DNA of 64,000 bases from Gordonia lacunae (GTDB taxonomy: Bacteria > Actinomycetota > Actinomycetes > Mycobacteriales > Mycobacteriaceae): positions 62,001-126,000 of the forward strand of contig NZ_NGFO01000014.1 in assembly GCF_002149015.1 (NCBI RefSeq), read 5' to 3'. Below are positions 54,859-63,524 of the stretch, piece by piece; position 1 is the stretch's first letter, and the number at the start of each line of letters is the position of its first letter. Both the position numbers and the translations under genes were made by a program. The notes under the pieces are model-generated. The model saw only the letters and a list, made by a program, of their open reading frames with translations, made no database searches and was not told the origin of the DNA.

Positions 54859-55806
54859 TCAGCCGGCGAGATCGGTGGCCAGGTGCTCCCACGCCTGCGC
54901 AACGGCCGGGGCCGGCAAACCGGTCTGGGTGACCACCAGCGCGCACTCGCCCCGGCGGTTGTAGATCTCCAGTGACCCGGTGCGCCCCCACACCCCGTGG
55001 GGCCACGTGACCCAGCACTCGCCGACCAGGTCGAAGTTGACCATCACGCGGGTGGTGCCCGACGCGAGCACCATCTGGCCGCGATGCTCGCGGGCGCCGT
55101 CGAGGCGGTCACGGCGCATCTGCATGCATCCCGGGGCCGCCGTCGCGAACGTCACGGTCAGCCCCAGTCGGGCCGCGTGTTCGAGCGCCGCGATCACCGC
55201 ACGGGTCTCGAGGCGGACGGTGCGCCGGCAGTCGAGGCCGGGCAGGCTCGCCAGGCGGGCGGCGCCGCCGTCGGTGAGTATCGCATCGAACTGGGCCACC
55301 TGGTCGTCACCGTGCGATGCGGTCGTGCGCACTCGTTGCGGCCCACCGGGCTTCGGCCCAGACCGATCAGTGAGTGGTCCGTCGCGGCCCGGGCCGGCGC
55401 CGTCGAGCGCCAGGGCTTCGAACGCCAATCGGTCGGAGTTCTCGGTGAGATAGGTGGCGTGTGCGGTGTTGCCGCGGTGGTCGAACAACCGCAGAGTCGG
55501 CGGAACATGGGCGGCGGGATCGCTGAGCAACGTCGACGACAGTCGAGAGGGATTGAGCCGCAGGGCTATCCGTTGCGAGTCGGCCCGGATGGGGCCGCCG
55601 ACCGATACCGGGTCGTCGTGGACGCCGACGGCGTTCATGATCACCGGACCGGCAACCGTGACGCCGACGACCTGGGCCAGTTCCGGTAGCCGGGCAGCGA
55701 CCGTGGGGACATCGTGGTTCACCGAGGAGTCTCCGAATCCCGCTGTCCGCAGCAGGATCTCGAGATCATTGCGGGCGGGCGGATCGTTCCCGGCGGAATC
55801 GGTCAT
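54859..55806 (-). CDS. HmuS/HemS-like hemin-degrading protein
   Basis: A 315-residue cytosolic protein with two related halves, as in HemS/ChuS. The first has LRLFDHRGNTAHATYLTE; the second has APGCMQMRRDRLDG followed by VMVNFDLVGECWVTWP, close to the PGC-x-Q and heme-pocket pattern of the family. It probably binds heme and helps release its iron. ATG 55806 is the start; only 1 bp separates it from the FNR-type reductase gene, so the two form an operon. The reductase could supply electrons for heme breakdown, which is inference. Confidence 0.72.
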   Translation of the reverse strand: MTDSAGNDPPARNDLEILLRTAGFGDSSVNHDVPTVAARLPELAQVVGVTVAGPVIMNAVGVHDDPVSVGGPIRADSQRIALRLNPSRLSSTLLSDPAAHVPPTLRLFDHRGNTAHATYLTENSDRLAFEALALDGAGPGRDGPLTDRSGPKPGGPQRVRTTASHGDDQVAQFDAILTDGGAARLASLPGLDCRRTVRLETRAVIAALEHAARLGLTVTFATAAPGCMQMRRDRLDGAREHRGQMVLASGTTRVMVNFDLVGECWVTWPHGVWGRTGSLEIYNRRGECALVVTQTGLPAPAVAQAWEHLATDLAG

Positions 55807-55807
55807 G

Positions 55808-57016
55808 TCAGTAGACGTCGCGGAGGTAACGATTCTCGGAGCGTAGGCGGTCGATGTACCCGACGGCCTGCTCGGCGTCGAGACCGCCGTGTTCGGCGAC
55901 GATCTCGTGCAACGCCGCATCGACGTCGTCGGCCATCGTCGCGGCGTCGCCGCAGACATACAGGTGGGCGCCGGACTCCAGCCAGGCGAACAGCTCGGCG
56001 CCGTGCTCGCGCATCCGGTCCTGGACGTAGACCTTGTGATCCTGATCGCGCGAGAACGCGAGGTCGAGGCGGTCGAGCACGCCTCCGGCGGCGAGTCGGT
56101 CGAGTTCCGCTGCGTACAGGTGGTCGTGCGCACGGTGCTGATCACCGAAGAAGAGCCAGTTGCTCCCGGAGGCGCCGGTCGCGGCCCGCTCGTGCAGGAA
56201 GGCCCGGAACGGCGCGATGCCGGTGCCCGGGCCGATCATGATGGCCGGCACGTCGTCGGCGGGCAGGCGGAACTTCTTGTTGGGGGAGATGAAGACGGGG
56301 ACGGTGTCGCCGGGGGCGCACCGGTCGGCGAGGTGCGTCGAGCAGACACCGCCGCGATCCCGATCGGCAACGGTGTAGCGCACCGTGGCCATCGTGATGT
56401 GCACGGTGTCGCCATGGACCCGGGGGCTCGACGAGATCGAATACTCCCGATGGGCGAGCGGACTCAGCTCTTCGAGCAGTTCCTCGGGGGTCGGGGTGAA
56501 CGTCGGGTCGAGGTCCAGGAGATCGAGGACGTCGAGGCCGTGCAGCCATGCATCGAGTGCCTGCGGATCGCCGGCGTCGAGCAACCGGGACAAATCGGGG
56601 TGTCCGGTGCGATCGGCGACCGCCCGGACCAGGTACTTCGACGGCGCGGAGATCTCGTACCGCGTGGTCAGCGCCTCCCGCAGGGTGTAGGTGGCCTTGC
56701 GGTCGGCGATGAGCTCGTCGCCGGCCGCGCCGAGCCGGTCGAGGAGGAGGTCGACGAGCTCCGGATCGTTCGCGGGGGCGATGCCGATGCCGTCGCCGGG
56801 CTCGTAGCTGATGCCGCTGTCGCCGAGGTCGAGTTCGAGATGGCGGACCTCCTTGGCCGACCCGGGGCCGGAGAGCAGCTCATTCGTCAGGACGGTCGCC
56901 GGGTACGGATTGCGCCTGTTCCACGGCGAGCGTCCCGCCTTGGCGGTGCGTCGCACCCGGGGTGCCGGTGCGGTGTCGACTGCGAGGCTGCTGCCGGTGG
57001 AGGCGGCGTCGTACAT
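55808..57016 (-). CDS. FNR-type flavoprotein reductase (CysJ-like FAD/NADPH module)
   Basis: A 402-residue diflavin-reductase-like protein without the FMN flavodoxin domain. ELDLGDSGISYEPGDGIGI opens the FAD domain and REYSISSSP binds FAD. GGVCSTHLAD, the nucleotide motif MIGPGTGIAPFRAFLHER, LFFGDQ and YVCGDAATMADDVD make the NADPH domain. It probably carries electrons from NADPH to an external acceptor. ATG 57014-57016 is chosen, with AAGGATC upstream. A putative IdeR/DtxR box lies about 75 bp upstream, linking it to iron control together with the HmuS-like gene. Confidence 0.88.
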   Translation of the reverse strand: MYDAASTGSSLAVDTAPAPRVRRTAKAGRSPWNRRNPYPATVLTNELLSGPGSAKEVRHLELDLGDSGISYEPGDGIGIAPANDPELVDLLLDRLGAAGDELIADRKATYTLREALTTRYEISAPSKYLVRAVADRTGHPDLSRLLDAGDPQALDAWLHGLDVLDLLDLDPTFTPTPEELLEELSPLAHREYSISSSPRVHGDTVHITMATVRYTVADRDRGGVCSTHLADRCAPGDTVPVFISPNKKFRLPADDVPAIMIGPGTGIAPFRAFLHERAATGASGSNWLFFGDQHRAHDHLYAAELDRLAAGGVLDRLDLAFSRDQDHKVYVQDRMREHGAELFAWLESGAHLYVCGDAATMADDVDAALHEIVAEHGGLDAEQAVGYIDRLRSENRYLRDVY

Positions 57017-57319
57017 CGATGATCCTTCGGAGACGGTGTGCGTGGGAGCATGTGCCGCGGGACAAACCGGCGGGCGACGCCACGGTACTACACTTAGGCA
57101 ACCCTTACGAGGATCGCGATCTGCGTCACGTGTACGCCGCGCGGGGAACGCTGGCGGGAATGGATCCGAGCGACCCGCCGTTGAGGCACCTGCGACCGTG
57201 GTGATCGGGATTTTTCCCGGTGATGCCGTACGTGGCATACTGATCGGTCGAGTCCGGTTCCGGTTCACACCGTCGACAGGCGACGGTGACCCGGCGACCA
57301 TAGAAAGGGACATCCAGAC
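57017..57319. other. Divergent control region between FNR gene and rpmE
   Basis: There are 303 bp without a gene. The region contains the IdeR-type box (57089-57107), a small inverted repeat CGGGA-TTTT-TCCCG (57206-57219) and ATGCC/GGCAT arms at 57223-57238 just before a possible rpmE -10 element, CATACT (57236-57241). No zinc-uptake-regulator-like long AT-rich palindrome was seen for rpmE. Confidence 0.5.
57089..57107 (-). promoter_or_regulatory. Putative IdeR/DtxR iron box
   Basis: The minus strand reads TAAGGGTTGCCTAAGTGTA. Against the DtxR/IdeR consensus TWAGGTTAGSCTAACCTWA it matches at 14 of 19 positions, counted by eye. It lies about 75 bp upstream of the FNR-type reductase start, which fits iron-dependent repression of the heme-degradation pair. 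Confidence 0.55.
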
Positions 57320-57532
57320 ATGAAGCAGGGAATCCACCCCGAGTACGCGACGACCACCGTCGTCTGCGGCTGCGGCAACACCTTCGAGACCCGCAGCACC
57401 GCTGCCAACGGTCGGATCAACGTCGAGGTCTGCTCGCAGTGCCACCCGTTCTACACGGGCAAGCAGAAGATCCTCGACACCGGCGGTCGCGTTGCCCGGT
57501 TCGAGAAGCGCTACGGCAAGCGCGCCAAGTAG
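57320..57532 (+). CDS. rpmE: 50S ribosomal protein L31 (zinc-binding form)
   Basis: A 70-residue ribosomal protein starting MKQGIHPEY. Cysteines in VVCGCGNTF and [13 protein letters not shown] provide the four ligands of the C-plus, zinc-binding type of L31. The ATG at 57320 has AAAGGGAC at suitable spacing. It belongs to the conserved rho-rpmE-prfA-prmC order and is followed by a terminator. Confidence 0.97.
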   Translation: MKQGIHPEYATTTVVCGCGNTFETRSTAANGRINVEVCSQCHPFYTGKQKILDTGGRVARFEKRYGKRAK

Positions 57533-57540
57533 ACCACGCT

Positions 57541-57577
57541 GCGACGCCCGCCCGACGATTGTCGGGACGGGCGTCGC
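57541..57577 (+). terminator. Intrinsic-type terminator after rpmE
   Basis: GCGACGCCCG (57541-57550) pairs with CGGGCGTCGC (57568-57577), with an inner CCGAC-GATT-GTCGG stem. A T-containing stretch (TGTGTTTCC) follows. It lies 8 bp after the rpmE stop. Confidence 0.8.
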
Positions 57578-57667
57578 TGTGTTTCCGGTCAGTGTCTCTC
57601 CCGGCGCCGTTCTCCCCGGCGCCACTGCCCACCGGTGTGCCGCCGGACGACAAGTGAGGTCGCCTTC

Positions 57668-58744
57668 ATGAGTACGCAGAGTCCCTCGGCCATCGACGAC
57701 ATCCTCGCCGAGCACTCGGGCCTCGAACGTCAGCTGGCCGACCCCGCCCTGCACGACGACCCGGCCGCGGCGCGGAGGGTGGGCAAGCGGTTCGCCGAGC
57801 TCGCTCCGGTCATGGCGACGTACAACCGTTTGAAGACAGCGCGCGAGGACCTCGAGGCCGCCCGCGAACTCGCTGCCGACGACGCATCGTTCGCCGCCGA
57901 GATCCCCGCCCTCGAGGAGGCGGTCGACGAGCTCGACGCCACCCTGACCGACCTGCTGGCCCCGCGCGATCCACACGACGCCGACGACGTGGTCCTCGAG
58001 ATCAAATCCGGTGCCGGCGGCGAGGAGTCGGCGCTGTTCGCAGCGGACCTGGCCCGCATGTACCTCAAATACTGTGAGCGGCACGGCTGGAAGGCGCAGG
58101 TGCTCGGCGTCACCGAGTCCGATCTCGGCGGATACAAAGAGGCCACGTTCTCCATCAAGTCGAAAGAGGCCGTCCGCGACGGGGTGTGGTCGCGACTGAA
58201 GTTCGAGGGCGGCGTACACCGCGTGCAACGTGTACCGGTCACCGAGTCGCAGGGACGCATCCACACCTCGGCGGCCGGGGTGCTGATCTATCCGGAGCCC
58301 GAAGAGGTCGCCGAGGTGACCATCGACGAAACCGAACTACGCATCGACGTCTATCGCTCGTCCGGCAAGGGCGGGCAGGGTGTGAACACCACCGACTCGG
58401 CGGTGCGGATCACCCACCTGCCCACCGGGATCGTCGTCACCTGCCAGAACGAGCGCTCCCAGTTGCAGAACAAGGCCCGGGCGATGCAGGTTCTCGCCGC
58501 CCGCCTCCAGTCCGCGGCCGAAGAGGAGGCCGAGGCCGCCGCCGCGCAGGGGCGTGCCGCGCAGATCCGCACCGTGGACCGATCCGAGCGGATCCGCACC
58601 TACAACTTCCCCGAGAACCGCATCACCGACCACCGCATCGGGTACAAGGCGAACAACCTCGACGCGGTGCTGGCCGGCGACATGGACAACCTCCTCGACG
58701 CCCTCGTCGCCGCGGACCGGCAGGCCCGCATGGAAGCGGAATAG
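57668..58744 (+). CDS. prfA: Peptide chain release factor 1
   Basis: A 358-residue class I release factor. The GGQ motif is in [20 protein letters not shown]; the stop-codon-reading tripeptide is Pro-Val-Thr in [13 protein letters not shown], the P-x-T form that marks RF1 (UAA/UAG), not RF2. ATG 57668 is preferred over an upstream ATG at 57635 because it matches the family length. The gene ends 5 bp before prmC, whose product methylates the GGQ glutamine. Confidence 0.96.
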   Translation: MSTQSPSAIDDILAEHSGLERQLADPALHDDPAAARRVGKRFAELAPVMATYNRLKTAREDLEAARELAADDASFAAEIPALEEAVDELDATLTDLLAPRDPHDADDVVLEIKSGAGGEESALFAADLARMYLKYCERHGWKAQVLGVTESDLGGYKEATFSIKSKEAVRDGVWSRLKFEGGVHRVQRVPVTESQGRIHTSAAGVLIYPEPEEVAEVTIDETELRIDVYRSSGKGGQGVNTTDSAVRITHLPTGIVVTCQNERSQLQNKARAMQVLAARLQSAAEEEAEAAAAQGRAAQIRTVDRSERIRTYNFPENRITDHRIGYKANNLDAVLAGDMDNLLDALVAADRQARMEAE

Positions 58745-58749
58745 ACCCC

Positions 58750-59625
58750 GTGACCGCCGCGCCGTCCCCGGTGTCGGGCGAACTGCGGGCGGGAACGACC
58801 CGTCTCGCCGCGGCCGGGATCGACTCCCCACGCCGTGACGCCGAGTGGCTGATGGCGCACGTGCTCGGGATCGACGCCGGCCGGCTGGTCCTGGTGGACA
58901 CGATCGAAGGCGCCGCGGCGCGCGCCTTCCGGTCGGCCATCGAGCGGCGTGCCCAGCGGATTCCGTTGCAGCACATCGTCGGGACCGCCGCGTTCGGTCC
59001 GGTCGAGCTCGCCGTCGGGCCGGGTGTGTTCATCCCGCGTCCGGAGACCGAGTATCTCCTCGAATGGGCTGTCGACCGGCTGCGCGAGAGGCCCGGGCCG
59101 GCGATCGCGGCCGACTTCTGCAGCGGCAGTGGTGCACTGGCGATCGGTGTCGCGGCGATGAGTCCCGAGACCCGAGTCGTCGCGGTCGAGGCCGACGAGG
59201 ACGCCCTGGTGTGGTTGCGCCGCAACGTCACCGGCGTGACGGCGGTGATCGGATCGCGGGTCGAGGTGATCGCCGCGGACGTCACCGATCCCGAACAGAT
59301 CGCCGACGCCGTCCCGGTCGGCAGTGTGTCGGTACTCGTCACCAACCCGCCCTACGTCCCGCTCGATGCGGCGATCGGACCAGAGGTCGTGCACGACCCG
59401 GCCCGCGCGGTCTTCGGCGGGGCCGACGGGATGTCGGTGATCGAGCCGATGGTGCCGGTCATCGCCCGCACACTGGCGCCCGGCGGCGTCGTCGGGATCG
59501 AACACGACGACACGACCGCGGACGCGGTGGCGGCGTGCCTGCGTGCGCACGGCGACTTCGTGGACGTGACCCGGCACGCGGATCTGACGGGTCGGCCGAG
59601 GTTCGTGACGGCGCGCCGACGCTAG
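58750..59625 (+). CDS. prmC: Release factor glutamine N5-methyltransferase
   Basis: A 291-residue methyltransferase. A helical N-terminal domain (RRDAEWLMAHVLG, RRAQRIPLQHIVG) that grips the release factor is followed by GPGVFIPRPETEYLLEW, the SAM loop ADFCSGSGALAIGVA and the catalytic TNPPYVPL. It modifies the GGQ glutamine of release factors. The GTG at 58750 follows prfA by 5 bp. It is the genuine PrmC, in contrast to the shorter NPPY-motif paralogue at 1445. Confidence 0.94.
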   Translation: MTAAPSPVSGELRAGTTRLAAAGIDSPRRDAEWLMAHVLGIDAGRLVLVDTIEGAAARAFRSAIERRAQRIPLQHIVGTAAFGPVELAVGPGVFIPRPETEYLLEWAVDRLRERPGPAIAADFCSGSGALAIGVAAMSPETRVVAVEADEDALVWLRRNVTGVTAVIGSRVEVIAADVTDPEQIADAVPVGSVSVLVTNPPYVPLDAAIGPEVVHDPARAVFGGADGMSVIEPMVPVIARTLAPGGVVGIEHDDTTADAVAACLRAHGDFVDVTRHADLTGRPRFVTARRR

Positions 59626-59662
59626 GCCGGGTCCGCCGGGCACGGCATGGCAGGATGTTCGC

Positions 59663-60322
59663 GTGAGCACTGTTTTCGACTGCAACGATCCACAGAACCG
59701 CTCGTCGGGGATTCGGGCGGCGGTCGGGGCGGCGAAGGCCGGGCGGCTGATCGTGATGCCCACCGACACGCTCTACGGAGTCGGTTGCGACGCCTTCGAT
59801 TCCGATGCCGTCGGCGCCCTCCTGGCTGCGAAGCACCGTGGCCGCGACATGCCGGTCCCGGTACTGGTGGGTTCCTGGCACTCGATCGACGGCCTGGTCC
59901 TGTCCGTCCCGCAGCCCGCGCGTGACCTGATCGAGGCGTTCTGGCCCGGCGGCCTGAGTCTGGTTGTCCGACAGGCGCCCTCGCTGGCGTGGGACCTCGG
60001 GGACACCGACGGGACCGTCATGCTGCGGATGCCCCTGCACCCGGTCGCGATCGACGTGCTGCGCGAGGTGGGCCCCATGGCGGTCTCGAGCGCCAACGTC
60101 TCGGGACGCCCGCCGGCGACGACCGCCGATGAGGCGCGCGAACAACTCGGAGACGAGGTCTCGGTCTATCTCGACGGCGGCCCGGCGCCGGCCGCGCAGG
60201 CGTCGACGATCGTCGATGTCTCCGGGCCGAGTCCGCGCATCCTGCGTGAGGGCGCCGTGTCGACCGACGCGGTCGCCGACGTGCTCGACACGGACCCCGC
60301 CTCGCTGCTCGCGGAGCCATGA
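59663..60322 (+). CDS. Threonylcarbamoyl-AMP synthase (Sua5/TsaC family)
   Basis: A 219-residue YrdC-fold enzyme that makes threonylcarbamoyl-adenylate for the t6A modification at position 37 of ANN-decoding tRNAs. VMPTDTLYGVGCDAFD carries the substrate-binding residues, AKHRGRDMPVPVLVG contains the K-x-R-x4-P block and AVSSANVSGRPP the Ser-Asn-x-Ser motif. The C-terminal Sua5 domain is absent. The start is GTG 59663. The stop overlaps the ATG of the next gene. Confidence 0.93.
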   Translation: MSTVFDCNDPQNRSSGIRAAVGAAKAGRLIVMPTDTLYGVGCDAFDSDAVGALLAAKHRGRDMPVPVLVGSWHSIDGLVLSVPQPARDLIEAFWPGGLSLVVRQAPSLAWDLGDTDGTVMLRMPLHPVAIDVLREVGPMAVSSANVSGRPPATTADEAREQLGDEVSVYLDGGPAPAAQASTIVDVSGPSPRILREGAVSTDAVADVLDTDPASLLAEP

Positions 60323-61578
60323 GCCCGGACGCGCCGGAGTTCGGACCACACGGCTTCCGGGCGGGCGACGCCCCGACCGGTGACGCAGCGGTCGACGCGC
60401 TGCTGGGTCGCGAGGTGGGTCGTCGCCGCAACACGCTGCAACTGCTCGCCAGTGAGACCGAGCCGACGCCGGGTGTGCGGGCCGCGATGGCGTCGGTTTT
60501 CGACGCGAAGTACGCGGAGGGCTACCCCGGGACGCGGTACCACGGCGGATGCGACGTGGTCGACGAACTCGAAGAGCTCGCGATCGCGCGTGCCCGAGCG
60601 CTGTTCGGCGCCGAGTACGTCAACGTCCAGCCGCTGTCGGGGAGCGCGGCCAATCTCGCTGTCTATGCCGGCTTCGCGCAGCCCGGAGATCCGGTGCTCG
60701 CGCTGCGCCTCGAGCACGGTGGCCACCAGACCCACGGTTCGCGGGCGAACTTCTCGGGACGGTGGTTCTCCCCGTTGCACTACGAGGTGCGCCCGGACGA
60801 CGAACTCGTCGACTACGACCAGGTCCGGGATCTGGCTCTGGTGCATCGGCCCCGGATCCTGGTCGCCGGTGCGGCCTCGTATTCGCGGACGTTCGACTTC
60901 GCGGCACTGCGCGAGATCGCCGACGACGCCGAGTGCATTCTCTGGGTCGACGCCGCACACCTCGCCGGGCACATCGCCGCCGGCCTGCTGTCGTCCCCGG
61001 TGCCGTACGCCGACATCGTCACCCTGTCGACCAACAAGGTGATCCGCGGCCCGCGCGGGGGAGTCATCCTTGCCCGCGCCGAGCACGGCGACGCGCTGCG
61101 CAAGGCCGTCTTCCCGTTCGTGCAGGGCGGACCGGCGATGCACACCGTCGCCGCGAAAGCGGTGGCCTGCGCGGAGTCGGGGACCGACGAGTTCGCCGGG
61201 TACGCGCGCCGCGCCGTGGACAACGCCCGGGGTCTCGCCGCGGAGCTCGCGGACCGGGGCGCCCGGGTGGTGTCCGGCGGCACCGACATCCACCTCGCGG
61301 TCATCGACGTGAGCGGCTTCGGGATCTCCGGGATGGAGGCGCAACACCGGCTCGGAGCGGCCGGCATCGTCGTCGACAAGGCCGTTCTGCCGTTCGAGAC
61401 CCGGCCCGTCTCCGAGGGGTCGGCGATCCGGATCGGTACGCCGGTCGTCACCGAGCGGGGCATGACCCCCGCCATGCATCCGCCGATCGCCGACGCGATG
61501 GTCGCCGCGATGTCGACGGACGATCGTGAGACGCACCGGCGGATCCGTCGCGAGATCGCCGAAGTGGCCTACGGGTAG
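60319..61578 (+). CDS. Serine hydroxymethyltransferase paralogue with variant active-site motif
   Basis: A 419-residue PLP enzyme of the SHMT family. QLLASETEPTPGV, AKYAEGYPGTRYHGG, HGGHQTHGSRANFSG, VDAAHLAGHIAAG and IRIGTPVVTERGM match family blocks. The PLP-lysine block reads LSTNKVIRGPRGG, where SHMT normally has T-T-T-H-K-T-L-R-G-P-R-G-G: the lysine is kept but His before it is Asn. It may still cleave beta-hydroxy amino acids or act as an aldolase. It sits between sua5 and wecA, where M. tuberculosis has no gene. The ATG overlaps the sua5 stop. Confidence 0.85.
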   Translation: MSPDAPEFGPHGFRAGDAPTGDAAVDALLGREVGRRRNTLQLLASETEPTPGVRAAMASVFDAKYAEGYPGTRYHGGCDVVDELEELAIARARALFGAEYVNVQPLSGSAANLAVYAGFAQPGDPVLALRLEHGGHQTHGSRANFSGRWFSPLHYEVRPDDELVDYDQVRDLALVHRPRILVAGAASYSRTFDFAALREIADDAECILWVDAAHLAGHIAAGLLSSPVPYADIVTLSTNKVIRGPRGGVILARAEHGDALRKAVFPFVQGGPAMHTVAAKAVACAESGTDEFAGYARRAVDNARGLAAELADRGARVVSGGTDIHLAVIDVSGFGISGMEAQHRLGAAGIVVDKAVLPFETRPVSEGSAIRIGTPVVTERGMTPAMHPPIADAMVAAMSTDDRETHRRIRREIAEVAYG

Positions 61579-61629
61579 CGTGGTCGCAATGTTCGAGACC
61601 CTGCCCCGCCGGACGCCGGTGGTGACGCG

Positions 61630-62826
61630 ATGACCGGTGCCGCACCGGTGTTGCTCGCCGCCGCGGATGGGGGAGGGACGGGCGTGCCCCTGCGCGAGCT
61701 CCTGCTCGTGGGCCTGACCGCTGCCGCGATGACGTACCTGCTGACCTCCGCGGTACGCGTCTTCGCCATCCGCGCCGGCGCGGTCGCCGTTCCGCGGGTC
61801 CGCGACGTACACGTGATCCCCACGCCCCGTCTCGGTGGGCTCGGGATGTTCGGGGGAGTGGTCGCGGGTATCGCCCTGGCCGCCAACCTCCCCGCGCTCA
61901 ACCGCGGGTTCGCCTACACCACCGACATGACCGCGGTGATCGCCGCAGGCACGGTCATCGTCCTCGTCGGCGTCGTCGACGACCGGTGGGGCCTGGACGC
62001 GCTGACCAAGTTCGTCGGACAGCTCACCGCGGCGGGGGTGCTAGTGCTGCTCGGCATCAGCTGGCTACAGCTCTACATCCCGTTCGCCAACATCGGCACG
62101 CTCGTGCTCGACCCGCTGCAGGCCGGTCTGCTGACGGTCGCGATCACGGTCGCGACGATCAACGCGATCAACTTCGTCGACGGTCTGGATGGTCTGGCCG
62201 CCGGGCTCGGTCTCATCGCGGCGGCCGCGATCTGCATGTTCTCCCTGGGGCTGTTGCGTGACCAGGGAGGCGATGTCAGCTACTACCCGCCGGCCCTCAT
62301 CTCGATGGCGCTGGCGGGTGCGTGCCTCGGCTTCTTGCCGCACAACTTCTCTCCCGCAAGGATTTTCATGGGTGACTCGGGTGCGATGCTGATCGGACTG
62401 CTGCTCGCCGCGGCCTCCACGAGCGCATCCGGCCGCATCGCCGTCAACGCCTATGGCCCGGCGGACATCTTCACCCTGCTGTCCCCACTGATCCTCGTCG
62501 CCGCCGTCGTCTTCATCCCGATGCTCGACATGCTCCTGGCAGTGATCCGGCGGACCCGGGCCGGCGTGGGCTTCTACACTCCGGACAAGATGCACCTGCA
62601 CCATCGGCTGCTCGAACTCGGACACTCCCAGCGCCGCGTCGCGCTGATCATCTACCTGTGGGTCGGGGTCCTGGCGTTCTCGGCGGCGGCGAGCACGCTG
62701 TTCCCGCTCTCGGTGGTCGCCCCGGCTTTCGGTGCGGGACTCATCGTCGCCATGCTGGTCACGATGGCGCCGCGGCTGCACCGACGCTTCGCCGAACTCC
62801 GCACGGCCACCAAGGCGTATCGCTGA
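61630..62826 (+). CDS. wecA: Undecaprenyl/decaprenyl-phosphate GlcNAc-1-phosphate transferase
   Basis: A 398-residue polytopic membrane protein of the MraY/WecA (Rfe) family with about 11 helices. HVIPTPRLGGLGMFGG, VGVVDDRWGLD (Mg-binding DD), NAINFVDGLDGLAAG, IFMGDSGAMLIGLLL and the cytoplasmic KMHLHHRLLELGHSQ (H-x-H-H-R, specific for WecA-like over MraY) are present in order. It starts arabinogalactan linker-unit synthesis in mycolic-acid bacteria. ATG 61630 is 51 bp after the SHMT gene. It has the expected place just before the atp operon. Confidence 0.94.
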   Translation: MTGAAPVLLAAADGGGTGVPLRELLLVGLTAAAMTYLLTSAVRVFAIRAGAVAVPRVRDVHVIPTPRLGGLGMFGGVVAGIALAANLPALNRGFAYTTDMTAVIAAGTVIVLVGVVDDRWGLDALTKFVGQLTAAGVLVLLGISWLQLYIPFANIGTLVLDPLQAGLLTVAITVATINAINFVDGLDGLAAGLGLIAAAAICMFSLGLLRDQGGDVSYYPPALISMALAGACLGFLPHNFSPARIFMGDSGAMLIGLLLAAASTSASGRIAVNAYGPADIFTLLSPLILVAAVVFIPMLDMLLAVIRRTRAGVGFYTPDKMHLHHRLLELGHSQRRVALIIYLWVGVLAFSAAASTLFPLSVVAPAFGAGLIVAMLVTMAPRLHRRFAELRTATKAYR

Positions 62827-63110
62827 CCTCGGGAGCGGGACCTGGCGTTTGACGAGAATGCGCCGCCTGGGCCTAAGGTAAGGAAACCGTAAATACTGGT
62901 GTACTATCGCCTGTAGTAGTCAGTGGGAGCCAGATCCGGACACAAAGCCCCGGTTCCGTCTCTTGCCACGTATACCCCCCGGTGAGACACCAGGAATGGT
63001 GTTGGTAGGGTCACACCAAACGCGAGCTGACGCCCAGCGGCCATGTGTTGCTGCACGTACGCGGGTGCCCCGTGCCATCGGTATGGAGTAGGAGAGCTGA
63101 GGAGAGGGAC
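62827..63110 (+). other. atp operon leader/promoter region
   Basis: A 284-bp gap before the F-ATP synthase operon. TACTAT at 62902-62907 is a good -10 candidate, but no clear -35 lies 16-18 bp upstream, suggesting an extended or alternative-sigma promoter. The rest is a probable 200-nt leader. Confidence 0.4.
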
Positions 63111-63524
63111 ATGACCGCATCTGCCCCTGATTCGGCCCCCGTCTATCCGCAGGCGCCGACCGGACTCCGCCGCCCCGCGCTCATCGCGGGCGGGTTCGTC
63201 GTGGTGGTCGCCGGTGTCTCGCTCGCCGTCGGACATCCGCTCTTCGCGGTGTTCTTCCTGCTCGGCGTTGCCGGGATCTTCGTCAACGCGATCCTCGTCC
63301 GACGTGCTGTCGACGTCGTCGTCGCCGACGACAACCCCCGCAAGACCGCACTTGCTCTCAACTCCGCCATGCGACTCGGTGCCATCACGGCGCTCGCGCT
63401 GCTGGCGGCTTTCCTGGTCCAACCCGACGGGTTGGGCGCGATGTTCGGACTCGCCATCGGCCAAGTGGTCTTGGTGCTGAACACGGTCATTCCGGTGATG
63501 AAAGGACTTCGTAGCCAACCATGA
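63111..63524 (+). CDS. atpI: ATP synthase-associated protein I-like (AtpI) membrane protein
   Basis: A 137-residue protein with four hydrophobic helices (about residues 25-40, 45-62, 87-103, 110-127). Its position immediately before atpB and its size correspond to M. tuberculosis Rv1303. AtpI-type proteins help assemble the c-ring or supply Mg2+; for this actinobacterial form that is inference. ATG 63111 follows GAGGAGAGGGAC, a strong ribosome-binding site. The stop overlaps the atpB ATG. Confidence 0.8.
   Translation: MTASAPDSAPVYPQAPTGLRRPALIAGGFVVVVAGVSLAVGHPLFAVFFLLGVAGIFVNAILVRRAVDVVVADDNPRKTALALNSAMRLGAITALALLAAFLVQPDGLGAMFGLAIGQVVLVLNTVIPVMKGLRSQP

Noticed and set aside
57206-57238. 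Zinc-uptake-regulator (Zur) site for rpmE
   Set aside because: Only short inverted repeats are present; they do not resemble the long AT-rich Zur consensus, and this L31 is the zinc-containing form, which is not usually Zur-repressed.
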